Positions 55,120 through 62,507 of a DNA stretch of 64,000 bases are shown one piece after another. Both the position numbers and the translations under genes were made by a program. Below the pieces are notes generated by a model that searched no databases, was not told the DNA's origin, and saw only the letters and a list, made by a program, of their open reading frames with translations. Source of the DNA: Actinoplanes sp. DH11 (lineage in GTDB: Bacteria > Actinomycetota > Actinomycetes > Mycobacteriales > Micromonosporaceae); contig NZ_JAHWGU010000015.1 of the NCBI RefSeq assembly GCF_020873875.1, positions 124,001-188,000 of the forward strand, given 5' to 3'. Numbering within the stretch: position 1 is the stretch's first letter; every line of letters begins with the position of its first letter.

Positions 55120-55769
55120 TCCAGTATCTGAACAACAACTCCGCGGTCGTGCTCGACGCGCTCCAGCAGCACATCTGGCTGGCGCTGCTGCCGGTGCTGC
55201 TCGGCTTCGCGATCGCGCTGCCGCTGGGCTACCTGGGTGTCCGGTTCACGTGGCTCTACCACCCGCTGGTCAACACGTCCGGGGTGCTCTACTCGATCCC
55301 GTCGCTGGCGCTCTTCGTCTTCCTGCCGGTGCTGCTGGGCACCAAGGTGCTGTCGCCGATCAACATCGTGGTGGCGCTCACCATCTACACGGTGGCGCTG
55401 CTCGCCCGGACCGTCGCGGACGGCCTGCGCTCGGTCGACCCGACGGTCACCCAGGCCGCCACCGCGATGGGGTACCGGCGCTTCCGCCGGCTGATCGACG
55501 TCGAGCTCCCGGTGGCGCTGCCGGTGATCCTGGCCGGCCTGCGGGTCGCCACGGTCGCCAACATCAGCCTGGTCAGCGTCGGCGCCCTGATCGGCGTCGG
55601 CGGTCTCGGCCAGTTGTTCACCCGCGGCTTCCAGCTGTTCTACCTGGAGCCGATCCTGGTCGGCATCATCCTGTCGGTGGCTCTCGCCGGCATCGCCGAC
55701 CTGGTCATCGTGCTCATCCAGCGCGCGGTCACCCCGTGGGCCCGGTTCCAGCGAGGGGGTACGGCATGA
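55116..55769 (+). CDS. Quaternary-amine ABC importer, permease 1
   Basis: A 217-residue permease with five or six membrane spans, overlapping the ATPase stop (ATGA). The cytoplasmic EAA loop for ATPase contact reads DGLRSVDPTVTQAATAMGYRRFRRLIDVELPVALPVILAGLRVA. The LPLGYLGVRF...SIPSLALFVFLPVLLG region is typical of OpuCB/YehW-type permeases. It overlaps the second permease gene by 4 nt, so the pair is made in step. Confidence 0.92.
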
Positions 55770-56440
55770 ACCTGTCCTACCTGTTCGACCCGGAGCACTG
55801 GCAGTTCGGCGTGGCCGGCGGCTTCCCGCAGCTCATCCTCTCGCACCTCGGCTACTCGGCCCTGGCGCTGCTGTTCGGGGTGATCATCGCGTTGCCGGTC
55901 GGGCTCTACATCGGGCACACCGGGCGCGGTTCGTTCCTGGCCATCAACGCCGGCAACGCGGGGCGTTCGCTGCCCACTCTCGGCCTGCTCATGCTCATGG
56001 TCACGCTGCTCGGGCTGGGCCTGCTGCCGGTCCTGATCGCGCTGACCGTCCTGGTCGTGCCGCCGATCCTGACCTCGACCTACGCCGGGATGCGTGCCGT
56101 CGACCACAGCGTCGTCGACGCGGCCCGGGGGATGGGCATGCGCCCCTGGCAGGTGCTCACCCGGGTCGAGTTCCCGATGGCCCTGCCGGTGATCATGGGC
56201 GGGTTCCGCAGCGCGGCCCTGCAGGTGATCGCCACCGCCACCGTCGCCGCCTCGGTCGGCCTGGGCGGGCTGGGCCGGCTGCTCATCGACGGGCTGGCCG
56301 TCAACGACTACTCCCGTGTCCTGGCCGGCGCCATTGTCGTCGCCGTGCTCGCCGTCGTCCTGGACCTGTTCCTCGCGCTCGTGCAGCGCTGGGTCGTCTC
56401 GCCCGGCATGTCCGGGCAGGCCCGGCGTGCCGCCACCTGA
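55766..56440 (+). CDS. Quaternary-amine ABC importer, permease 2
   Basis: A 224-residue permease, paralogous to the first, with ALPVGLYIGHTGRG, NAGRSLPTLGLLMLMVTLLGLGLLPVLIAL and the EAA loop AGMRAVDHSVVDAARGMGMRPWQVLTRVEFPMALPVIMGGFRSA. A heterodimeric pore with permease 1 is expected, as in OpuC and OsmU systems. The substrate-binding gene follows 24 nt later with its own ribosome-binding site. Confidence 0.92.
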   Translation: MNLSYLFDPEHWQFGVAGGFPQLILSHLGYSALALLFGVIIALPVGLYIGHTGRGSFLAINAGNAGRSLPTLGLLMLMVTLLGLGLLPVLIALTVLVVPPILTSTYAGMRAVDHSVVDAARGMGMRPWQVLTRVEFPMALPVIMGGFRSAALQVIATATVAASVGLGGLGRLLIDGLAVNDYSRVLAGAIVVAVLAVVLDLFLALVQRWVVSPGMSGQARRAAT

Positions 56441-56464
56441 CAAATCTCCATCGGAAGGCTTCAC

Positions 56465-57397
56465 ATGTCCCGTCTGCGTCTGATCGGTGCCACCGTCACC
56501 GGCCTCGCCCTTGCCCTCTCCCTCACCGCGTGCGGTGCCAACGATGATCCGCTCGCCGAGGAGACGACCTCCGGCGGGTCCTCCGGCGGCGCGGTCACCG
56601 TCGGCTCGGCGAACTTCGCCGAGAGCGAGCTGCTCGCCGAGATCTACTCCCAGGCCCTGGAGGCCAAGGGTGTCGAGGTGAAGCGCTCGTTCAACATCGG
56701 TGCCCGTGAGCTCTACCTCAAGGCGCTCCAGGACGGCTCGATCGACCTGCTGCCGGAGTACAACGGCGCCCTGCTCGCCGCCCTCTCCGCCGGTGGTGCC
56801 CCCGAGGGTGTCAGCAAGCCGGAGGACGTGCTCGGTGCGCTGAAGAAGGTGCTGCCGGCCGGCACCGAGGTGCTCGAGCAGGCCACCGCCGAGGACAAGG
56901 ACACCCTGACGGTCACCGCGGAGACCGCCGCGCAGTACAACCTGAAGACCATCGCGGACCTCCAGCCGGTCGCGAACAAGCTGGTCATCGGTGCCGGCCC
57001 CGAGTGGGGCGAGCGCTACCAGGGTCTCAAGGGCCTCAAGGAGGTGTACGGGCTGGAGTTCAAGGAGTTCAAGCCGCTCGACGCCGGCGGCCCGCTGACC
57101 GTGAACGCGCTGAAGGACGGCGACATCCAGGTCGCGAACATCTTCTCCACCGACTCGTCGATCGTGACGAACAAGTTCGTGGTGCTCGAGGACCCGAAGA
57201 GCCTCTACCTGGCGGAGAACATCCTGCCGCTGATCCGCACCGAGGCGAACAACCCGACGGTCTCCGGCGCGCTGAACGCGGTGTCGGCGAAGCTGACCAC
57301 CGAGAACCTGACGGCGAACCTGGCCAAGGTGCAGGTGGACAAGCAGGACACGGCCACCGTGGCGAAGGCGTTCCTCACCGAGAACGGCCTGGTCTGA
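56465..57397 (+). CDS. Quaternary-amine ABC importer, substrate-binding lipoprotein
   Basis: A 310-residue exported lipoprotein. Signal peptide with lipobox LTAC (Cys23), then an acidic linker and the OpuAC domain: VTVGSANFAESELLAEIYSQALEAKGVEVKRSFNIGARELYLKALQDGSIDLLPEYNGALL. The stretch FAESELLAEIY and PEYNGA are conserved in OpuCC/OsmF-like proteins that bind trimethylammonium compounds by a small aromatic cage. GGAAGG precedes the ATG. The exact ligand cannot be read from sequence; the neighbouring lyase-like enzymes suggest an amino-acid betaine. Confidence 0.92.
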   Translation: MSRLRLIGATVTGLALALSLTACGANDDPLAEETTSGGSSGGAVTVGSANFAESELLAEIYSQALEAKGVEVKRSFNIGARELYLKALQDGSIDLLPEYNGALLAALSAGGAPEGVSKPEDVLGALKKVLPAGTEVLEQATAEDKDTLTVTAETAAQYNLKTIADLQPVANKLVIGAGPEWGERYQGLKGLKEVYGLEFKEFKPLDAGGPLTVNALKDGDIQVANIFSTDSSIVTNKFVVLEDPKSLYLAENILPLIRTEANNPTVSGALNAVSAKLTTENLTANLAKVQVDKQDTATVAKAFLTENGLV

Positions 57398-57403
57398 GTG
57401 AAC

Positions 57404-57430
57404 GGCCGGCCCGGGAGCACCGGGCCGGCC
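57404..57430. terminator. 11-bp perfect stem-loop between convergent genes
   Basis: GGCCGGCCCGG (57404-57414) pairs with CCGGGCCGGCC (57420-57430) around a GAGCA loop, between the binding-protein stop and the oxidase stop. Confidence 0.7.
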
Positions 57431-57435
57431 ACCCC

Positions 57436-58914
57436 TCACGCCGGGGGGATGTTGTGGTTCAGGCGGAACAGGTTGCCCGGGTCGACCCGCCGCTTCAGCG
57501 CGCGGAGCCGGCGGTAGACGTCCGGACGGTAGGCGTGCCGCACCGCGTCCCGGCTCGCCTCGTCGGCGCTCAGGAAGTTCACGTACAGCCCGCCGGTGCT
57601 CCACGGGCGCAACCCGCGGACGACCGCATCCTCGGCGGCCCGGGTCGCGGCGGCCTGCCCCGGACCGGCGACACCGGCCATGAACAGCGAGAACGCGGCG
57701 TCCCGGTGGGAGACCGCGCTCGGTGCCCGCGACGGACGGGCCAGCGCGCCACCGAGATGCCTGACCTCGACGATGGTGATCGGGACGGGCGCGTCCGGAC
57801 CGGCCAGCTTCACGAGCGTGTCCACGGTCTCCGCGGCGAGTTCGCGGAGCAGCCCGGAGCGCTCGTAGGCGGGCAGCGGGTCCACCGGGTCGCTGTGGAT
57901 GCCCCCGAACGCGGTGTACGGCTGCCGCGCCACCGTGTCGGCGATCGGCCGGGCCAGGTCCCGCAGCGGCCGCACCAGCGCGGCGCCCCGGGCGGCGTCG
58001 CCGATGTAGGCGACGCGCAGCACGGCCGCGGCCTTGCCGCGCAGCGCCGGCGGGAGACCGTCGGCGTCCGGGTACCGCATCAGGGCCACCGAGGACGACA
58101 TCTCGTCCGGGACGGTGCGGACCCACCGGCGGTACGCGTGCAGCAGCCGCCCCGCCTCCGCACCGGCGAACGTGATCGAACCGCCGTAGTACGAGGTGAC
58201 CGGGAACAGGTCGAACTCGACAGCGGTCACCAGACCGAAGTTGCTCTTGCCGCCGCGCAGCCCGAAGAACAGCTCCGGGTCGGACGTGGCGGTGACCTCG
58301 CGCAGCCGGCCGTCGGCGGTCACCACGTCGATGCGGCGGACGTGGTCGGCGGCGTAGCCGTACCGGCGGCCCAGGGTCGGGCTCAGGCCGCCGCCGAGGG
58401 TGTAGCCGACCACGCCGACCGAGCCCGCCGAGCCGACGAGCGGGGCGAGACCGGCCGGGACGGTCCGGTCGACGACGTCCTGCCAGCGCGCGCCGGCCTC
58501 GACCCGGGCCACCCGGCGCCGCGCGTCGACGGTCACCCGCCGCAGGTCACGGGTGGAGACCAGGATCGCGTCGCGGCCGATCGGGACGGACGGCTGGTGA
58601 CCGGTGGCGAGCACGGCGACGGGTCGGTGGTGGCGGGCGGCGTGGCGTACGGCGATGCGGACGTCCCCGGCGTCCGCGGCGGCGACGACCAGCCCCGGCC
58701 GGGGTGCCCGCACCAGGTTGTAGGTCGCGGTGTGCTCGGCGTAACCGGGCTCACCGGGCCGGTACACCCGGCCGGCGAGACCGTGCGGCTCCGCGTGCTC
58801 CGGTCCCGCGCCGGGCCCGGCGGCAGCCGGGACGGCCGGCGTCAGGGTGGCTGCCGTGGTGGCCCCGAGCAGGCCGAGGACGGCGCGGCGATGCACGCCT
58901 TCATGGTTCGTCAT
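57436..58914 (-). CDS. Secreted FAD-linked oxidase (berberine-bridge-enzyme type)
   Basis: A 492-residue flavoprotein from ATG 58914 (ATG 58929 is also in frame). The N-terminal HRRAVLGLLGATTAATLTPAVPAAAG looks like a twin-arginine signal, although the motif is short (RRAVLG). The FAD domain contains RPGLVVAAADAGDVRIAVRHA, VLATGHQ (flavin-linking His position) and GSVGVVGYTLGGGLSPTLGRRYG. The C-terminal PGNLFRLNHNI is the BBE signature. Such enzymes oxidise sugars, alkaloids or antibiotics. Convergent with the importer. Confidence 0.88.
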   Translation of the reverse strand: MTNHEGVHRRAVLGLLGATTAATLTPAVPAAAGPGAGPEHAEPHGLAGRVYRPGEPGYAEHTATYNLVRAPRPGLVVAAADAGDVRIAVRHAARHHRPVAVLATGHQPSVPIGRDAILVSTRDLRRVTVDARRRVARVEAGARWQDVVDRTVPAGLAPLVGSAGSVGVVGYTLGGGLSPTLGRRYGYAADHVRRIDVVTADGRLREVTATSDPELFFGLRGGKSNFGLVTAVEFDLFPVTSYYGGSITFAGAEAGRLLHAYRRWVRTVPDEMSSSVALMRYPDADGLPPALRGKAAAVLRVAYIGDAARGAALVRPLRDLARPIADTVARQPYTAFGGIHSDPVDPLPAYERSGLLRELAAETVDTLVKLAGPDAPVPITIVEVRHLGGALARPSRAPSAVSHRDAAFSLFMAGVAGPGQAAATRAAEDAVVRGLRPWSTGGLYVNFLSADEASRDAVRHAYRPDVYRRLRALKRRVDPGNLFRLNHNIPPA

Positions 58915-58948
58915 GGTGTCAGCGAACACCGGCCGGGCCGCCCGGGAG

Positions 58949-60058
58949 TCACCGTCGGGCCGACGCCACCCGTTTGAACGTGCGGCGCAGCTTGCCGGCC
59001 GCGCGGACCCGGAGCAGTTCGAGGGCGCGTACGCCGTCCGGGTTGGGTTGCCGCGTCAGTTCGTCGGCATGCTCCAGCATGCCGACGAGCGTCTCGATCG
59101 CGGTGGTCAGGATCCGGGAGTCGTCGAGCTCGTCCGGGCTGGTCGTCTCCCGCATGTGCGAGCGCGCCGGCCGCAGCTCGTCGAGGTCGCCGACGATGTG
59201 GCACGGGTAGTCCCGCAGCTCCTCGATCTGCTGCTCGGCCAGGCCGGCGACCCACTCGGCGCGGTCCAGCCCGACACCGAACCGCACGTCGTTGCGCCCG
59301 TTCTTCAGCACCGCGTTGACCAGGTGCCGCTGCACCACGAGCTGGTACGGCGTCCGGTGCGGGAACCTGTCGCCGAGCGCCTCGTTGACCCGGCGCAGCA
59401 CCTCGATCTCGGCGGCGCCCAGTGACGGGTTCGCGGTCGGGTCCTCGAGGTCGCAGACGCCGTCCGGGATGCCGACGATGCCCGCGAACCGGTTCCACAG
59501 GGTGTCGTGCGGCGCCCCCGGGCCGGGCACCGTCACCAGGTGCCGCTGGGCGGGCGGGACCAGGTCGCCCCACTTCTTGAGCATCCGGTTCGGGGTGTGC
59601 ATGTCCCAGAACGTCTCGAACCGGCCCTCCTCGACGGCCGTCAGGAACTCGGAGAACCGCCACTTGTTGCGGGCCCGGACGCTCTGCTGCCACATCGACG
59701 GGAACGTCCGCCACAGGTCCCGGCCGGTGACGATGATGTGCACCTCGGCGGGTGCGAACGCCGCGACGCCGCGGGCCGCCTGCTCGGCGGTGGCCCCGCC
59801 CAGAGCCTCGCTGCTGACGATCGCGTCGCCGTCCCATCTGCGGGTTTCGGCGGCGAGCATGTCCCAGGTCCAGACGGCTCGCGGGTCGCGCCACTCGACC
59901 TCGCGGAGGTCGGTCATCGCCTGGTCCTGTGCCCACGAGTAGCCGGGGAGCAGGATGCCGGCGCCCTTCAACGCGTCCTGGTTGTTCCAGAGCACGTTCT
60001 GCAGGTAGGTGCTGCCGGTCTTCGGCGCGCCGACGTGCAGGAACACGCGTCGCGCCAT
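58949..60058 (-). CDS. Sulfotransferase family protein
   Basis: A 369-residue protein with GGGGGAGAC directly before the ATG. The PAPS-binding loop is FLHVGAPKTGSTYLQNVLW and a later VHIIVTGRDLWRTFPSMWQQSVRARNKW gives the 3'-phosphate-binding Arg/Ser. A large C-terminal part is helical. Sulfotransferases move sulfate from PAPS to carbohydrates, lipids or other acceptors. No glycan cluster adjoins it; the acceptor is unknown. Confidence 0.85.
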   Translation of the reverse strand: MARRVFLHVGAPKTGSTYLQNVLWNNQDALKGAGILLPGYSWAQDQAMTDLREVEWRDPRAVWTWDMLAAETRRWDGDAIVSSEALGGATAEQAARGVAAFAPAEVHIIVTGRDLWRTFPSMWQQSVRARNKWRFSEFLTAVEEGRFETFWDMHTPNRMLKKWGDLVPPAQRHLVTVPGPGAPHDTLWNRFAGIVGIPDGVCDLEDPTANPSLGAAEIEVLRRVNEALGDRFPHRTPYQLVVQRHLVNAVLKNGRNDVRFGVGLDRAEWVAGLAEQQIEELRDYPCHIVGDLDELRPARSHMRETTSPDELDDSRILTTAIETLVGMLEHADELTRQPNPDGVRALELLRVRAAGKLRRTFKRVASARR

Positions 60059-60201
60059 GTCTCCCCCACGATCATCAAGATCCGTTGAGAGGCCAGGGTG
60101 ACATACCCGTGGCGCCGGGTGAACGCGCGTCCGCGAATGGTCGGCAGCGGTTCATCCCGGCGGCGGGCACCGGTCATCTTCCGGTCAACCGGCGACCCGG
60201 A

Positions 60202-60606
60202 TCAGGCCTGCTTGGTCTCCCAGAAGATCTTCGAGATCTCCTCGATCTTGGCGAGCAGCCGGTCGGCGACCTCCGGGTCGGCGGAGCCCTTCGCGCCGCC
60301 CGCCCCGGCCAGCTTCGTGGCCTCGTTGAACAGGGTGTGCAGGTGCGGGTACTTCTCGAAGTGCGGCGCCTTGAAGTAGTCGGTCCACAACACCCACAGG
60401 TGGTGTTTGACCAGCTCGGCCCGCTGCTCCTTGATGATCAGCGCCCGGGTCCGGAACTCCGGGTCGGAGCTGGCCTGGTACTTCTCGGCCAGCGCCTTGA
60501 TCGATTCGGCCTCGATCCGGGCCTGCGCCGGGTCGTAGACGCCGCACGGCAGGTCGCAGTGCGCGCTGACCAGGGTGCGCGGGGTGAGGAAACGGGGGAG
60601 ACGCAT
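60202..60606 (-). CDS. sodN: Nickel superoxide dismutase precursor
   Basis: A 134-residue precursor. Residues 1-15 (MRLPRFLTPRTLVSA) are a propeptide, cut before His16. The mature N-terminus HCDLPCGVYDPAQARIEAES is the nickel hook: His1, Cys2 and Cys6 of the mature form bind Ni. The rest is a four-helix bundle ending KIFWETKQA, and the mature length (~119) matches Streptomyces Ni-SOD. It overlaps the flavin reductase stop by 1 nt (TGATG), so it is translationally coupled. The usual partner, the SodX protease that removes the propeptide, is not next to it. Confidence 0.96.
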   Translation of the reverse strand: MRLPRFLTPRTLVSAHCDLPCGVYDPAQARIEAESIKALAEKYQASSDPEFRTRALIIKEQRAELVKHHLWVLWTDYFKAPHFEKYPHLHTLFNEATKLAGAGGAKGSADPEVADRLLAKIEEISKIFWETKQA

Positions 60607-61100
60607 CAGCGGGTTCCTTCGTGAGTGATGAATGTACGGTCGTGGTGGACCAGCCGGCCGCCGCCACTGCCCAGGTCCACCGACAGGACCGTGGCGATGA
60701 CGACTGTCGAGTCGCCGACCGGGATCCGGTGCAGCGGTTCGCCGCGCATCGTCGCGAGGGCGCCGGGCAGCACCGGCTCACCGGTGGGCAGCACGTCCCA
60801 GCCCTGCTGGGGTGTGAAACGCGGCCGGCCGGCGCGGGCGAAGTCGTGCGCCAGCGCGGCGTGATCCGGTCCGAGCAGGTTCACCACGAAACTGGGCGCG
60901 GCGACGATCGCCCGGGCCGACCGGGAGCCCATCACCGAGAACGACAGGGCGGGCGGCGTCACCGACACCGACGCCACGCTGGAGGCGGTCAGGCCGACCG
61001 GCCCGTCCGGCGAGCACGCGGTGATCACCGCGACGCCGGTCGGGTAGCGCCGGAAGGCGGCCTTGAACAGTTCGTCCAGGCCGGTCTCGGTATCGAACAC
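60606..61100 (-). CDS. Flavin reductase family protein (FMN-binding split barrel)
   Basis: A 164-residue flavin:NAD(P)H reductase: AAFRRYPTGVAVITACSPDGPVGLTASSVASVSVTPPALSFSVMGSRSARAI and FVVNLLGPDHAALAHDFA. GTG 61100 was chosen because a TACCGT -10 lies 6 nt upstream; ATG 61121 would place the -10 within the coding region. It probably supplies reduced flavin or reduces quinone-like compounds. The upstream promoter has a SoxR-like operator. It forms an operon with sodN, so both probably respond to redox-active compounds. Confidence 0.9.
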   Translation of the reverse strand: MFDTETGLDELFKAAFRRYPTGVAVITACSPDGPVGLTASSVASVSVTPPALSFSVMGSRSARAIVAAPSFVVNLLGPDHAALAHDFARAGRPRFTPQQGWDVLPTGEPVLPGALATMRGEPLHRIPVGDSTVVIATVLSVDLGSGGGRLVHHDRTFITHEGTR

Positions 61101-61106
61101 CCGGGA

Positions 61107-61137
61107 ACGGTAAAACTTCAACCTGACTTGAGGTCAA
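61107..61137 (-). promoter_or_regulatory. SoxR-like promoter with 19-bp spacer
   Basis: On the minus strand TTGACC (rc of 61132-61137) and TACCGT (rc of 61107-61112) are separated by 19 bp, the overlong spacer of MerR-family activated promoters. The spacer holds CCTCAAGTCAGGTTGAAG (61116-61133), which agrees with the SoxR box core CCTCAAGTTAACTTGAGG at 14 of 18 positions. It leads to flavin reductase-sodN. No soxR gene is in the window. Confidence 0.65.
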
Positions 61138-61151
61138 GACCGCCGTGCGGG

Positions 61152-61805
61152 TCAGCCCGGGAAGGCCCGTCCGTATAGGTCACGCAGGCCTGGAGTGCCC
61201 GCCTCACCGCTGTAGCCACAGATCATCACGGTGCCCTCCGAGGACGCCACGAGGTAGCGTCCGCCCTGCTCGAAACGGCCGCTGCCGGTCAACTGCTCGG
61301 ACGTCTCGCCGGCCTGTGCGACCTGCACCACATCGGCCTCGGCACCGTGGAAGACCCGGGACACGTCGATCGTCACCACGGCGTTCTCGACGCGGGTGAC
61401 CGTACCCTCGAATGCCAGATCCGCCGCCGCCGCGAGGCGTTCCGCCGAGGGTTCCACACACTTGGCCCGGATGCCGGCGGCGGCATTGATGCGCACCGTC
61501 CGCGGCTCGTCCCGTCCGTCCGTCGCCGGCTCGCTCGCCGCCGTCCGGTTCGCCGCCGTCTGGTTCGCTGTCGTCTGGTTCGCTGTCGGCTGGTTCGTTG
61601 CCGGCCTGGTCAGTGCCCAGCCGGCGCCCGCCGCGACCAGCACGAGGGCCGCCGCGGCCAGGGCATAGTGCCGCCGCCGGCGCACCACGGGAACATTCGT
61701 CACAGTCGTCTCCACGAGTCGCGCGATCTCATCGGGAGAAGGCGGCGCCACGGACGCCGCCGGATCCGCGTGGCGCAGCCGGGCTCGCAGGTCGTCGTCG
61801 CTCAT
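61152..61805 (-). CDS. Membrane anti-sigma-like protein with extracytoplasmic domain
   Basis: A 217-residue bitopic protein overlapping the sigma stop (ATGA). Residues 1-46 are cytoplasmic, starting MSDDDLRARLRHADPAASVAPPSPDEIARLVE, a layout seen in proteins encoded after ECF sigma genes. The transmembrane segment is about residues 47-66. Then comes a linker with repeated ANQTT-like units (about 70-90) and a ~120-residue outer domain with two cysteines (in AKCVEP and MICGYS). It lacks the zinc HxxxCxxC motif of ZAS anti-sigmas. A role in sequestering the sigma factor is inferred from operon position. Confidence 0.7.
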   Translation of the reverse strand: MSDDDLRARLRHADPAASVAPPSPDEIARLVETTVTNVPVVRRRRHYALAAAALVLVAAGAGWALTRPATNQPTANQTTANQTAANRTAASEPATDGRDEPRTVRINAAAGIRAKCVEPSAERLAAAADLAFEGTVTRVENAVVTIDVSRVFHGAEADVVQVAQAGETSEQLTGSGRFEQGGRYLVASSEGTVMICGYSGEAGTPGLRDLYGRAFPG

Positions 61806-62332
61806 CGCCGTCTCCCCTTCGTCGACTCCTCATGTCCGGCGGCGCCGCCGCGCTTTCGCAGCTGCTCGCGGAGGCTCGTGCGTGCCCGGTGCAGCCGGAT
61901 GTTGACGGCGTTCACCGAGACCCCGAGCACCACCGCGATCTGCGCCGGCGAGAGGTCCTCCCACGCCCACAGGCGTAGCAGCTCGGCCTCCTCCGGGCGT
62001 AGGCCGGCAAGCGCGTCGGTCAGACCGTCGTCCCCGGCGGGCGGTTCGCTCACGGTGCGCGGCGGATCCAGGCGGGCGATCCGGGCCGCGAGGCGCGCCT
62101 GGCGGCGCCGGCCACGGTCCGCGTTGGCGAGGCAATTGCGGGCGATGCCGTACGCCCAGAGCACGTGCTCGTCAGGCATCGCCTCCAGCCGCCGCCAGCA
62201 GATCAGCAAGGTCTCGGACAGCACGTCGTCGGCCGTCGCCGGATCCGTGCGCCGGGCCAGGTAACGCCGCACGGCGTCGATCACCGCGGGCGCCACCGCC
62301 TCGAACCGCGCCCGGCGTGCGTCCACGTTCAC
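61802..62332 (-). CDS. ECF sigma factor
   Basis: A 176-residue sigma factor from GTG 62332, with GAGGTGG 5 nt upstream; an open frame extends 52 codons further but is not sigma-like. Region 2: DDVLSETLLICWRRLEAMPDEHVLWAYGIARNCLANADRGRRRQARL. Region 4: GLRPEEAELLRLWAWEDLSPAQIAVVLGVSVNAVNIRLHRARTSLREQLRKR. The C-terminal tail is basic. It overlaps the membrane protein gene by 4 nt and is divergent from the chemoreceptor. The regulon is unknown. Confidence 0.9.
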   Translation of the reverse strand: MNVDARRARFEAVAPAVIDAVRRYLARRTDPATADDVLSETLLICWRRLEAMPDEHVLWAYGIARNCLANADRGRRRQARLAARIARLDPPRTVSEPPAGDDGLTDALAGLRPEEAELLRLWAWEDLSPAQIAVVLGVSVNAVNIRLHRARTSLREQLRKRGGAAGHEESTKGRRR

Positions 62333-62507
62333 AAGGTCCACCTCACCGTATGTCCGGCAGCGAGCCGTAGCTTTCGCCTCGTCGACGTCCCGCCTGGGCG
62401 ATTCTGCTGGCGCGGCGGGGCCATTTCCGCTCAGCGACACCCGGGAGCTGCCGAACAGAGGACAGGGCAACCCGTTGGTGATGGGCACGAATCGGTGAGG
62501 GCTCGGG

